In this document: piece by piece, positions 53,789 through 64,000 of the stretch
How the letters are laid out: every line of letters starts with the position of its first letter
Numbering within the stretch: the stretch's first letter is position 1
Source: JABABV01 sp965222755
GTDB taxonomy: Bacteria; Bacillota_I; Bacilli_A; Mycoplasmatales; JABABV01
DNA: 64,000 bases
Direction: 5' to 3'
NCBI GenBank assembly: GCA_965222755.1
Contig: CBDCUK010000001.1
Coordinates: 496,001-560,000 of the forward strand
Made by a program: the position numbers and the translations under genes
Notes under the pieces: model-generated
Told to the model about the DNA's origin: nothing
Seen by the model: only the letters and a program-made list of their open reading frames with translations
Database searches by the model: none

Positions 53789-54551
53789 TTTGTTTAACAA
53801 CCTCTCTCGCAACACGATTATAAGCAGCTGCTCCTTTACTATGTTTTTTATAATCAAAAATAGATAAACCTTTAGATGGTGCTTCTGCTAAATGGATATT
53901 TTGTGGAATGGTTGATTTATAAACTCGTTCTTTAAAATATTTATTAAGTTCATTTTTAATTTCTTTTGATAAATTTGTTCGACGGTTAAACATCGTTATC
54001 AAAATCCCTTGAATATATAAATTTTTATTAAACATTTTTTGGACTAATCTAATAGTTGATAATAATTGAGTTAAGCCTTCTAAAGCGTAATAATGTGATT
54101 GGACAGGAATAATTGCAGAATGAGCAGCACTCAAAGCGTTACGATTTAAAATTCCCAATGATGGTGGGCAATCAATTAATATGTAATCATATTTATCATG
54201 TAAAGGTACTAATTTTTCTTTTAAAATACTTTTTTGATCTAAATTTTTTTTCATTAAATGGAGATCGGCTCCAGCTAAATTTATTGTTGAAGGAATGATT
54301 TCAACGTTATCACTACTAGACTTATGGATAGCATCAAAAATATTGCAATCATTAATTAAGACATCAAAAATATCTTTATTAATTTCGCTACTTTTAATAC
54401 CGATTCCGCTAGTAGAATTAGCTTGTGGATCAAAATCTAATAATAGAATTTTTTTACCTAATCTACCTAAAGCTGATGATAAGTTTATTGCTGTTGTAGT
54501 TTTTCCAACCCCACCTTTTTGGTTGGTAATTGCAATTATTTTCGCTTTCAT
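53781..54551 (-). CDS. parA: Chromosome partitioning ATPase ParA/Soj
   Basis: 256 aa. Deviant Walker A NQKGGVGKTTTAINL, Walker B DYILIDCPPSLG, LLDFDPQANSTSGIG. It works with ParB in chromosome segregation. It overlaps parB by 8 nt. No TGA Trp interrupts it. Confidence 0.97.
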   Translation of the reverse strand: MKAKIIAITNQKGGVGKTTTAINLSSALGRLGKKILLLDFDPQANSTSGIGIKSSEINKDIFDVLINDCNIFDAIHKSSSDNVEIIPSTINLAGADLHLMKKNLDQKSILKEKLVPLHDKYDYILIDCPPSLGILNRNALSAAHSAIIPVQSHYYALEGLTQLLSTIRLVQKMFNKNLYIQGILITMFNRRTNLSKEIKNELNKYFKERVYKSTIPQNIHLAEAPSKGLSIFDYKKHSKGAAAYNRVAREVVKQND

Positions 54552-54566
54552 AATACCGCCTTTGTT

Positions 54567-55205
54567 CTAATTTTTTTTAATAGTTTCTCTATTTATTAAA
54601 CGCATATCGATTAAACTATTGTATAAATTTACTAATTGGTTGATTATGCCTTCTTTATTAAATTGGTTAACTTGGTTGGCTTGTAAAAAATTTATTTGAT
54701 CCTTCACTTCTTTTAAACGGCTTAAAATAATACTATCAAAATTTTTGATACAATCCTGACAATCTACATTTCCTAATTTTTTAGTTTTGTGTGGGACGCA
54801 ATTTAATTTGCCATCATTTCATTTTTTTAAATTGGTTGTAAAAATTGTTTGCTCTTTATTTCAGTTAGCTTTTCTAAAATCAAATTCTTTTTCCAAAGGT
54901 AATACTAAATCTTCAGGAACATTTTTTACCATAATCTTTTTATATATTTCAATTTTTTCTAACAAATATCGATATTGTTGAAAACATCGTTTACGACCAT
55001 CACTATCTAATTGGTTTTTTCATTTATTGATTAATTCAATAATTCATTTTGATCATTCTAAAACAACAGGATATCTTTGATTATGAACAGCAATAAAATT
55101 AATGTCATTCATTTCATCAACAGAATTATTATTGATTGCTTCTTTGTATAGTTGAAATACTATGTTTAAAGAACTTTTTTCTTCTTGTTTAATTGGTGTT
55201 AACAT
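54567..55205 (-). CDS. Unknown protein with a CxxH...CxxC cluster, next to parA
   Basis: 212 aa, not recognised. Helical, with many TGA Trp in the first half (EWSKWIIELINKWKNQ). Near residues 143-160 lie NCVPHKTKKLG and VDCQDC, that is C-x2-H...C-x2-C, a possible zinc knuckle. It stands between mnmG and parA on the same strand, 15 nt before parA, so it is likely co-transcribed with the partition genes. A DNA- or RNA-related role is only a guess. Confidence 0.75.
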
Positions 55206-55295
55206 TTTTTACTTCCTCATTTTTTAATTTATTTTATAAATATCTTTTACAATAATATTTTATCAATAAACAGTTAATAGTGAAAGAAAATAAAA

Positions 55296-55321
55296 AAATA
55301 AAAAACAAAAGTTTTTTATTT
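55296..55321 (-). terminator. Terminator after mnmG
   Basis: AAATAAAAAAC/GTTTTTTATTT stem with an AAAA loop and T-rich tail on the minus strand, right after the mnmG stop. Confidence 0.8.
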
Positions 55322-57216
55322 TATAAATTTTTTAATTTGAGAAAATTTTTCTTTAAATAAATTAATAGCATTTCAATATCAGCAGGATTGATTCCTGAAA
55401 TTCGATAAGCTTGTCCAATAGTTAGTGGTTTAATCATATTAAGTTTTTCTCTAGCTTCAAGAGATAAATTATTAATATTATTATATTCTAATTTTAAAGG
55501 GATTTTCTTATTTTCTAAACTAATATATTTTTGTGCTTGTTTATGTTGTTTCAACAAATAACCTTCATATTTAACATTTATTTCAACAGCTTCAATTACA
55601 TCAATATCAAACTTTTTAGATAAATTTAAATGCTTGCTTAAAAAATTAAAATTAATTTTTGGGCGTTTTAATAAATCTATCGCGCTTACACCTTGGTGTA
55701 ATGGTGTTAAATTATTAGTAATAAAATCTTCTTGAATTTTATCTTTAATTCCAAATCTAATATTTGATAACATTATTGTCAATTCATTAATATCCTTAAT
55801 TTTAGTTAAAAATATATTATATCTTTCTTGACTAATAATTTGATTATCAAAACCGATTTTTGTTAAACGTTGATCAGCGTTGTCATGACGTAGTAATAAG
55901 CGATATTCTGATCTTGAAGTTAATAATCGATAAGGTTCATCAGTTCCTTTAGTAACTAAATCATCAATCAATACTCCAATATAAGCTTGATCTCTTCTTA
56001 AAATTAGTGGTGCGCGTTTTAGAATTTTATTAGCAGCATTAATTCCTGCCATCAATCCCTGACAAGCAGCTTCTTCATAACCACTAGTTCCATTAATTTG
56101 GCCAGCAGTATATAAATTAGTAATTTTTTTTGTTTCTAAAGTTGGTTTTAATTGCAAAGGATTAAGAGCGTCATATTCAATCGCATATCCTCATTTAGCA
56201 ATTTCACAATTTTTAAAAGCTGGAATACTTCTAACAACTTGATCCTGAACTTCAATTGGCATTGAAGTTGATAATCCTTGAATATAAACTAAATCTGAAG
56301 AGTTTGAAATTGGCTCAATAAATATTTGATGACGTTCTTTGTCTTTAAAACGGTTAATTTTATCTTCAACAGAAGGACAATATCTTGGTCCGTTACCTTC
56401 AATAGCACCTGAATACATTGGTGATTTATTTAAATTATCTAAAAGAATTTTATGTGTTTCTTTATTTGTATAAGTTAAATAACAAGGTAATTGTTCTTTA
56501 AAACTAATTGCTTTTTTAGTAGTATAAGAAAAAGTTAGATTTTTATCATGACCCGGTTCTAATTTTGCTTTTGAAAAATCAATTGAAGCAAATTTTATTC
56601 TTGGCGGTGTTCCGGTTTTTAATCTAATTAATTCAAAACCTAATTCTTTTAATTTGATTGATAAAGCGCTAGTAGTAGAAGCACCATCAGGACCAGATGA
56701 AAAATTATCATTACCACGCAATATTTTCGCTTTCATATATGTTCCGGTAGTTAAAATTACAGCATCAGCTAAAATTGTATTACCATTTTCAACTGCTACT
56801 CCTTTAATGATATTATTCTCTATTATTAGATTTGTAACTTTATCATAAGTGATTGTTAAATTTTTGAGATTTTCTAGAAAATTCTTAGCATAATCAGAGT
56901 AAGCATTCATATCTGATTGAACTCTCATCGATCAAACTCCGGGACCTTTAGATAAATTCAGCATTTTAATTTGTAATGCGGTTTTATCAGCGGCGATTCC
57001 CATAAATCCACCTAATGCATCAATTTCTCTAACTACGGTTCCTTTAGCAGGGCCCCCAATAGCAGGATTACATGGCATATGACCAATTTTAGCATCTTTT
57101 AAAGTTATTAAATTAGTTGATAATCCTAATTTAGCACATATATGACTAGCTTCAATTCCAGCATGTCCGGCACCAACAATAATTACTTGATATTTTTTAT
57201 TCATAATTTCACACAT
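55321..57216 (-). CDS. mnmG: tRNA uridine-34 carboxymethylaminomethyl enzyme MnmG (GidA)
   Basis: 631 aa, normal length. FAD site VIIVGAGHAGIEASH; PCNPAIGGPAKG; GLMAGINAA and NGTSGYEEAACQG near the C-terminal third. It modifies the wobble uridine of tRNA with MnmE. Two possible ATGs, 12 nt apart: the first (57216) has AAAGGA only 3 nt upstream, the second (57204) starts MNKKYQVII. Confidence 0.95.
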
Positions 57217-57344
57217 TAATCCTTTCTATTAATTCAAAATATAAACTTCTAATATTATAGCATTTATCTAAAATTTATCAAATTTTTGAACTTATTATTA
57301 GTAATTACTTAATGGCAGAAAATTAAATACTAAATAAAAAATAT

Positions 57345-57385
57345 AAAAAAGTAGCCAAAGAAACAATCTTCAATGAGTACTTTTA
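57345..57385 (-). terminator. Possible terminator after the lipoprotein gene
   Basis: AAAAGTA/TACTTTT arms enclose a long loop, with a T6 run on the minus strand, about 35 nt past the stop. Weak stem. Confidence 0.45.
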
Positions 57386-57417
57386 TATATAATTATAAAA
57401 ATTTCTGATTAATAAAA

Positions 57418-58422
57418 TTAAACTGAAGCAATACTTCAATCAGCGCCGCTATAACCATCACCATAATTATCTGGAACTATGATATTGTTTTGTTTTGCGA
57501 TTAATACTCATTTACTTGTTTTATCAGTTCCAACAACACTAATATAAATAGAAAATGTATTATTTGTATCAAGTTCACTTGAAGAAATTGTTATAGATTT
57601 ATAACTTGGTACTTTTCCATTTATTAGTCCTTTTATTTCAGTTATACTATCTAAAGTATTGTTGGTTATTAAGGGAGCTGTAAACGTTTTAACACTATTT
57701 GGATATTCTTTAACATCCATAAATTGTGTTAAAATTTTTGGCGCTGATCAACTAGTGGCTTTATCATAACTTTCTCCAGTAGTAAAGTGGGCTGTTGCTT
57801 GAATTGGATAGGCATCTTTATAACCATATTGTCCAGAAATTGAAATAATTGCTGTAATAGTTTTTTGTTCACTATTAGAAAATGGTTTCCCTTGCATTCC
57901 TTTGTATCCGCCACTTCCGGCTCCAAAAGTATCAAAAACAGCAACATCTCCTGTTTTTCAAGGACTATCTGGAAGCGAAGTTTTTATGGAATTATATACA
58001 TCACTTGCTTTAGCATCAAGAGCATTTTTTTCAAAATTTGCTCAATTTGCTTCTTCGGGTGGTTGAACACTACATTTTCAATTAGATTTATTATAATTAG
58101 TACCTTTTTTATAAGTAATCATGAATGTAGCAGTTGTTTTTTGAACCGTTGAAGTGATATTTACGCTAATTGTCTCATTAGTATCATCTGGTTTAAAACT
58201 ATCATTAAATTCAAAACTATTAAATCCTTTTCATAATGTTGGTGTGTCAGCCATAACTATTTCATGTGCTTTAGCTTGCAATGCTGCTGATTGAAAATCA
58301 GCTCATGATTCATCAGTTGAATTTTTTTTATGACCACAACTAATAACTGTTGTAGTTGCTGCTGTTAAACTTAAAATACTAGATGAAGCAAATATAATTT
58401 TTAAAATTTTTTTATTTTTCAT
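57418..58422 (-). CDS. Lipoprotein with an internal repeat
   Basis: 334 aa. A basic start (MKNKKILKII), hydrophobic stretch and lipobox VISC give a predicted lipidated Cys29. Two related segments, SWADFQSAALQAKAHEIV (39-56) and NWANFEKNALDAKASDVY (126-143), mark an internal repeat of about 87 residues. The rest is Ser/Thr-rich and beta-like. It should be displayed on the cell surface. Promoter with a perfect palindrome upstream. No named family recognised. Confidence 0.8.
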
Positions 58423-58495
58423 TTTCATACCTCGTAATGCATTGCTATATATTAATAATTAATTCTATTAAAAATATGTTTGGGTAATTAATTTG

Positions 58496-58528
58496 ATTAT
58501 ATCATTTTTGATTATATATAATCAAAAA
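58496..58528 (-). promoter_or_regulatory. Lipoprotein promoter containing a 24-nt perfect palindrome
   Basis: TTTTTGATTATATATAATCAAAAA (58505-58528) is its own reverse complement. On the minus strand TTGATT inside it is 18 nt from TATAAT (58496-58501), so the palindrome overlaps the -35 and spacer and could bind a regulator. Confidence 0.5.
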
Positions 58529-58530
58529 AT

Positions 58531-58560
58531 AAAAAACTACAAATGTTTGTAGTTTTTTAT
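58531..58560 (-). terminator. Terminator after the ABC permease
   Basis: AAAAAACTACAAA/TTTGTAGTTTTTT with a two-base loop. It lies 6 nt past the permease stop. Confidence 0.85.
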
Positions 58561-58565
58561 TTTTT

Positions 58566-59324
58566 TTATTCTCATTTAAACAATCAAACAGTTAAAGAAA
58601 AGAAAGCAATCATGAAGACCATTGGTAATGAAACTCATTTTAAAACATCTAAACTATGACTGCCACTAGGATGAAATGCTGATGATCCATTAGTTCAAGG
58701 TTGAAAAAATAAATCATAAACTTGGCGTTGTGGGAGTGCCTCTGAAACCCAACTTATTCATCCTGTATCAGGAATTGCAAACATTACTCCAGATAAAAAG
58801 AGTGTTGGAATTAAAATTAAAATAGTTAATGAATAAGCGTTTTCTTGAGTTTTAATATTACCTAATATTAATAATGAAATAATAATATTTAACAGTGCTG
58901 AAAAAATTCAACCTATTAAAAATCATCCGCCATTAGGCATTTTTAAACCATCACCACTATATAAAGCATAAGCTCATAAAAAAGTTCATAATGATGAGAT
59001 AATCTGCATAGTGAAGAAAAATAAAATTAATCCCATTAAAAATTTCATTTTACTTAAAGGGCTCACGCAAATTCTTTTCAAAATACAAGATTCTTTTAAT
59101 TTCATTGCCGTATTAGTCATACCAAATAATCCTACAGAAAATGTGGAAATAAAAATCATTCCCGGACAAATAACGTTAACATAGTTGATATTACTATCGT
59201 TAGGGATGGTTTTAAAAATCGCATTTAAAATAAACATAATTAATAATGGTCACGCAAATGCAAAAAACACACCTTGAAAGGTTTTAAAAAATACTTTTGT
59301 AGTTAATCTGAAAGTTGCAAACAT
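58566..59324 (-). CDS. ABC-2 type permease
   Basis: 252 aa, about six helices. VCPGMIFIS-like segment (INYVNVICPGMIFISTFSVG), KRICVSPLSKMKFLMG and LFLSGVMFAIP match ABC-2 exporters (drug, antibiotic or polysaccharide). TGA Trp are frequent in the second half. It pairs with the ATPase gene 16 nt upstream. Substrate unknown. Confidence 0.85.
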
Positions 59325-59340
59325 TTAATAATATCTCCTT

Positions 59341-60066
59341 TTATGTTTTATTTTGGTTAAAGTAATCATTAGCATAGTTTTCTAAACTGCCATTTTTATC
59401 AATAACATCTTTGATCAGCATATCTTCAATAATTTTTCCACTCTCCATTAATATTACTCGATCACATAAGAACTCTACTTCATCCATATTATGAGAAACT
59501 AAAATTAAAGTACTTTTATTTTTTTTAGAAATTATTTTTATATAATTACGAATTGAGTTTCTGCTTTTAATATCTAATCCGGTTGAAACTTCGTCTAATA
59601 ATAGTAATTTTGGTTTGTGTAAAAAAGATAAAATTACGTTTAATCTTTGTCTTTGACCTCCAGAAAGATTACTGGCTGATTTTTTCATAAAATCTTTTAA
59701 ATCAAAAACTTCAAGCATATCATCAAAATCTTTTGACTTAACATCAACGTGATAAATACTTGCATAAAAATGTAATAAATCTCTTACTCAAACTCCGTTT
59801 GGAAAAATATTATCTTGGAATTGAATACCAATATTTTTAGCGATTTCTTCTTTTGTACTACCAAATTCATATTTAATATGTCCTCTACTGGGTTTAGAAA
59901 CTCCAGAAATCATTTCTGAAATTGTTGTTTTACCAGCTCCGTTAGCACCAATAATAGCGATAGATTCACCTTCGTAAACTTTAAGATTAACGTTATCTAC
60001 AGCAATAAAACTACCAAATTTTTTAGTTAGATTTTCAATTGAAAGTAAAATTTTTTTATTCTTCAT
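59341..60066 (-). CDS. ABC transporter ATP-binding protein
   Basis: 241 aa. Walker A GANGAGKTTI, signature LSGGQRQRLNV, Walker B LLLLDEVSTGLD, and H-loop LVSHNMDEVEFLCDRV. It has the layout of ABC-2 exporter ATPases. One TGA Trp region (WVRDLLHF-like) joins the two halves. It forms an exporter with the next gene. Confidence 0.92.
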
Positions 60067-60085
60067 TTTAATAACCTTTCTTAGT

Positions 60086-61639
60086 TTATGATAATCTCGG
60101 GAATAGAATTTTGTTTTCGTTTACTTTTATTGTATTTAAATTTTCAATATTTAATTCACTTAATAGTTTAATTGGTTTCATACCTAATGAATGATAAGCT
60201 ATCTTAGATTTTTTAATTAAAAATGGTGAAAGTAAAGTGGTTGTTACTAAACAACTATAATATAATCAAGATAAGATGTTTCTTAATTTTGCTTTATCTG
60301 TTTTAGCAACAATTCAAGGTGTTGTATTATCAATAAATTTATTAGCGCTGTGCAAGAATTTTTCCACAACATCTAAAGCATTATTAATTTGTAATTTATC
60401 CATTAAATTAGAATAAGTAAATATCGTATCTTCAATAGTACTTTTTAAAACTTTACAATTAAAATCTTCAATACTGAAATCACTTTCAAATGAACCATCA
60501 AAATATTTATTAATCATACTTACTGATCGCGAAATTAAGTTTCCGTATTTGTTACAAAGATCATTATTATAAATTTTTTCAAAATGCTCAATATCAAAAA
60601 TACCATCTTCATTTAATTTAATTTCCTTTAATAAAAAGTATCTTAAAGCATCGCTCCCATATTTATCAATTAACATTAATGGGTCAATAACATTACCTTT
60701 AGATTTTGACATTTTTCCTTCTTTAGTAATTATTCACCCATGCGCTAAAATTGTTGAAGGTAATTTAACATTTAACATTTTTAAAATAATTGGTCAATAA
60801 ATACAATGGAAACGAGTAATTTCTTTACCTACTAGATGCACTATTTCAGCATTGTCATTTTCTCAAAATTTTTGAAAAAGAGCATCGTTGTCTGAATTAT
60901 AACCTAAAGCAGTTATGTAATTTAATAGCGCATCAATTCAAACATAAATAACATGCTTGCGATCATTTTTAACCGGTACTCCTCAACTAAAAGACGTTCT
61001 AGTCACTGATAAATCTTTTAATCCTGGGTCAATAAAATTATTTACTAGTTCAGTAATTCGATTATTAGGTATTACAAATTTAGGATTATCATAAAAATAA
61101 GTTTTTAACCATTCTCCAAAATTGGAAATTTTTAAAAAGTATGATTCCTCTTTAACAGTTTTTAATAAATGTCCACTAACAGGATGATAATATTTGCCAT
61201 CTTTTTCTAATTTAGCTTGTTGTTTTGTAAAAAATTCTTCGTCGCTAACAGAATATAAACCTTCATAAAAATCTTTATAAATAAAATTTTTATTTTGTAA
61301 ATGTGAAAAAGTATCCGAGACAGCTTTTTCATGATATTCGTCTGTTGTACGAATAAACTTATTATAATCAATATCAATTAATTTTCATAAATTTTTAAAT
61401 TTTTTAACAATTTCATCAACATAACTTTTAGGATCGATATTATTTTCTTGAGCTTTTTGCTCAATTTTTTCACCGTGTTCATCACTCCCTGTTAAAAAGA
61501 AAGTATCATAATTTTGTAATTTTTTATATCTAGTTAATGCATCAGCGATCGTTGTTGTGTAAACATGTCCAATATGTAAATTACCTGATGGGTAAAAAAT
61601 TGGTGTTGATATGTAAAATGTTTTTTTTGTACTTGCCAT
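60086..61639 (-). CDS. metG: Methionyl-tRNA synthetase
   Basis: 517 aa. HIGH motif SGNLHIGHVYTTTIADAL, KMSKS motif EGKMSKSKGNVIDP. No C-terminal tRNA-binding extension. It charges initiator and elongator tRNA-Met. Start MASTKKTFYIS; a hairpin terminator separates it from the upstream small gene. Confidence 0.97.
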
Positions 61640-61665
61640 AATAAATCATTCTTTCTAAGAATATC

Positions 61666-61694
61666 AAAAAATAGTTAACTAAGCTAACTATTTT
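61666..61694 (-). terminator. Terminator after the 50-aa membrane peptide
   Basis: AAAATAGTTA/TAACTATTTT stem, 7-nt loop, T6 on the minus strand, between the small gene and metG. Confidence 0.75.
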
Positions 61695-61728
61695 AAATAA
61701 TAATTCTATTTTATTAATTTAGTAATAT

Positions 61729-61881
61729 CTAATATAATTTAATTAAAATCAAAATTAATAAAGTAATAATTGTTAAAAACAAAAATAATGTTATTGAACC
61801 AACTATAATAGCTATTTTAATTATAGTATGAACATCTTTTTTGATTTCTGATCTTATTTTATCTTTAATTTTTTGAAACAT
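61729..61881 (-). CDS. 50-aa single-helix membrane peptide
   Basis: A short gene missed by usual size limits. The product starts MFQKIKDKIRSEIKKDVH, an amphipathic basic helix, then a long hydrophobic helix (IAIIVGSITLFLFLTIITLL). AAGGTG lies 5 nt before the ATG, TATAAT-type sequences lie upstream, and a terminator follows. It could be a small membrane regulator or a toxin-like peptide. No family recognised. Confidence 0.6.
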   Translation of the reverse strand: MFQKIKDKIRSEIKKDVHTIIKIAIIVGSITLFLFLTIITLLILILIKLY

Positions 61882-62132
61882 AAAATCACCTTAATAGTAA
61901 AAGCTATATAATATAATTATACATTTAAAGTTTACTATATGGAATTTTATTAATAAATAGAGGAATTATTTTATTTAATTATAAATGCGCATCCGCAATG
62001 ATTTATTTATTAAAATTATTACAAATATATTCATAATTAACCCGCTTCCTAAAAAATTATTTTATAATTTATATTAAAAAAATAATATCATATATTCAAA
62101 TTATTGTAAAATATATAAAAGAGGTAGAAACT

Positions 62133-62660
62133 ATGAAAAAAACAATCAACTCAACAGCAAAAAAAGAAAGTAAAATTCCAGCTAATAAAAAATACTTTAA
62201 CCGCGGTAACACTAATAATAACTTTCACCAATTAAAAAAATTAAAAATTAATAAAAGAGATCCTGATAAAGACAATAGTATTCATAGTATGAATATTACT
62301 GATTTAAAAAAATTCGCTACTTTAAAAGGCGTTCTGAATAAAGATCTCAAAGGTATTGATCGAGATGCTTTAATTAATTTAATAGAATGACCAGATAAAA
62401 ACATTAAAATTCAAAATGTTGATCAACAACAAAATTTAAGTAATGATGAACAATTAAGATTAATTGATGCTCATGTTAAAAAAATTAATAATGAGTTCAA
62501 TGACATCTTAAAAGAAAACTATCACTTAAAAGAATTACTTGGAGATTATCAAATTAATAATAAAAATAAGCAAAAAAATAAACTTTATCACACGATGTTG
62601 TGAATCGCTATATCATTACTATTAATTTTAGTTATTGTCATTTTAATAATAAAAAAATAA
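62133..62660 (+). CDS. Tail-anchored protein with a SAP/Rho_N-like segment
   Basis: 175 aa, the only plus-strand protein gene seen. The N-terminus is very basic (KKTINSTAKKESK), then NITDLKKFATLKGVLNKDLKG and IDRDALINLIEWP resemble a SAP or Rho N-terminal helix-extension-helix motif that often binds nucleic acid. A charged linker follows, then a C-terminal membrane helix (MLWIAISLLLILVIVILIIKK). GAGGTAG is 5 nt from the ATG. Two TGA Trp. It might tether nucleic acid to the membrane; this is inference. Confidence 0.7.
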
Positions 62661-62697
62661 AAGGATTAAATTAAAATCCTTTTATTTTTTTATTATT
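62645..62697. terminator. Bidirectional terminator between convergent genes
   Basis: A perfect 23-bp inverted repeat (62645-62667 and 62675-62697) with a 7-nt loop and T runs on both strands. It serves the plus-strand gene and the minus-strand superoxide-reductase-like gene, and the former's stop codon lies inside it. Confidence 0.85.
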
Positions 62698-62699
62698 AA

Positions 62700-63098
62700 T
62701 TATTTAGCTGGCATTTCATATTCTCATAAAGAATCGAAATTACATAATGCTCGCGCAATTACTTTTTTACCTTTTGGTACTTGAAAATGAACTTTTGGTT
62801 GATCTCCAGCTTTAAAGTAATAACGGTGATGTCAACGATCATCAATGATTAATTCAATATAAGCGATGAAATGTTCTTCAGTCACCATATGTAATTCGTT
62901 TTTACCACAGCGTGCTTCATATCCATCTTCTACTTCAATTGTATAAGGAACATGTTTGTTTTTATCTGGGTCAGCTGTTAAATAACGAATTTCGCGACCG
63001 ATTGGATTTCCTTCTTTATCTTTAGGAACATCCCCAGCAACTACTTCTCATCAACTAAATTTATCACGAATCATTTTTCTTGGTTTCATATTTTTCAT
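62700..63098 (-). CDS. Superoxide reductase/desulfoferrodoxin-like protein
   Basis: 132 aa. The neelaredoxin pattern is visible: YLTADPDKNKHVPYTIEV (His49), ELHMVTEEHFIAYIEL (His70 and His76), FKAGDQPKVHF and ARALCNFDSLWEY (Cys119). The last usual His ligand (CNxH) is Asp122 here. No rubredoxin-like extra domain. It would reduce superoxide at a mononuclear iron, if the altered site is active. GAGGTG is 7 nt from the ATG. TGA encodes four Trp. Confidence 0.78.
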
Positions 63099-63156
63099 AA
63101 GTTTTCACCTCATTGTATATTCTAATATAAGTTAATTGTAAAAACAATCAAAACAG

Positions 63157-64000
63157 TTATCCAATTGATACATCTTCTTCGATATAACTAAAGTGTGTTT
63201 CATCATTTCTTTTTTTACTTCATAAAAATAAAGTCGAACTAATTCCTAATTGACCAATAAACATTAATAAAATTAATGCTAATTTAGATATTCAGGATAT
63301 TGTTGCTAATTGGAAACTCGCGAGTCCAACAGTCCCGAAGGCGGAGGCGACTGTAAATAATGCATCGGTGAAATGATAATCCCGTACATTCATATTATTA
63401 GTTAATGAATCTGCCCCGTCTAATGGGAATAAGGCATTTGTCATAACTAATAAAGAAACTCCAACAGTTAGTATTAAAGCTATGATAGTAACGGCGTAAG
63501 CGTTGATTAATGTATTATCAGGAATTTTTCGTTTGAAAATTTGAACTTGAGTATTTCGTGTCAACATTTTACTGATTCCTAAAATCGAAAGGGCAAATGT
63601 TGTAGTTCGAATTCCTCCACCAGTGGATGATGGTGAAGCTCCAATAAACATTAACATAGAAAATAAAAATTTAGTTGGGTCAGTAAAAGTCCCCATATTT
63701 AATGTCGCAAACCCAGCACTACGAGTTGAGAATACGCTAAAAACAATTGCCATAACGTGATTCCCTAGAGAATAAGTTTGATCGGTGCCATTAATTTTAA
63801 TATTATGTTTATGCCAAAAACTAAATATATAATCTCCGTTTGGTGCCTGGACTCGAATAGGTGCTTTAATTTCAAATAAAAATGCAAAGAACAGACCAAT
63901 GAAAAATATTATAAAATAAGTTATTAAAGATAATTTTGTTAATAAACTAATATCATAGTTTTTTCCTTTTAAACGCATTTTGATTTTTTGTTTAATATCA
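63157..64000 (-). CDS. ktrB: KtrB/TrkH-type K+ transporter, N-terminus outside the window
   Basis: The last 280 residues are present. Filter motifs FSTRSAGFATLN and SAFGTVGLA of the MPM repeats and the GASPSSTGGGIRTTT loop are clear, as is the Arg/Lys-rich C-terminus (LWSKKRNDETHF). It imports potassium with a KtrA-type RCK partner that is not in the window. C-di-AMP, degraded by GdpP encoded here, controls such systems in Firmicutes. The gene continues past base 64000. Confidence 0.92.

Overview
The window is about 64 kb of very AT-rich DNA from a mollicute. In-frame TGA codons fall at conserved tryptophan positions in almost every gene (for example RbgA MNQVIQWYPGHM and SSB PVTIWRAQ), so it uses genetic code 4. 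Coordinates here join reading frames that a standard-code ORF finder would break at TGA. RF1 (prfA) is present. The gene neighbourhoods (prfA-prmC ... glyA-upp-atpIBEFHAGDC, rpsF-ssb-rpsR-gdpP-rplI-dnaB, mnmG-X-parA-parB-ychF) and the glycerol/GlpO module suggest the Spiroplasma/Entomoplasma/M. mycoides side of the Mollicutes. The species is not determined. All but one of the protein genes lie on the minus strand, in long operons with frequent 1-17 nt overlaps, so transcription runs from high to low coordinates.

Layout by increasing coordinate. 0-9.6 kb: rbgA, tRNA-Leu, an atypical OmpR-type regulator behind crr, two tandem mosaic ptsG copies, a small membrane protein, ptsI, ptsH and three tRNAs (Gly, Arg, Cys). 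This is a complete glucose PTS (EI, HPr, EIIA, two EIICB). 9.6-17.3 kb: potABCD polyamine ABC transporter, a ZIP metal transporter, a flippase-like membrane protein and an unknown membrane protein. 17.4-30.3 kb: the F-type ATP synthase operon, upp, glyA, rpiB, tsaC, a corrinoid adenosyltransferase-like gene, prmC, prfA and rpmE. 30.4-39.5 kb: fba, pyrG, a folate block (two ECF S components flanking folC, with a riboswitch-like leader before folC), then glpF-glpO-glpK. 39.8-46.5 kb: ung, rlmH, dnaB, rplI, gdpP, rpsR, ssb, rpsF, rpoE. 46.5-64 kb: argS, DUF1934, HD hydrolase, gltX, ispF, ychF, parB, parA, an unknown Cys/His protein, mnmG, a lipoprotein, a two-gene ABC exporter, metG, a 50-aa membrane peptide, the only plus-strand gene (tail-anchored, with a SAP/Rho_N-like segment), a superoxide-reductase-like protein, and the 3' part of a KtrB/TrkH K+ transporter.

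Functional picture: sugar uptake by PTS feeds glycolysis (fba here). Glycerol enters through GlpF/GlpK/GlpO, the last predicted to make H2O2. ATP synthase, polyamine, folate, metal and K+ transport support a host-dependent fermentative cell. The best candidates for undescribed biology are the pseudoknot-forming leader of folC, the paired promoter-proximal hairpins of the two ptsG genes, the degenerate response regulator coupled to crr, the corrinoid adenosyltransferase-like gene, and the superoxide-reductase-like protein whose usual last His ligand is Asp. No CRISPR array, IS element, prophage or rRNA was seen.
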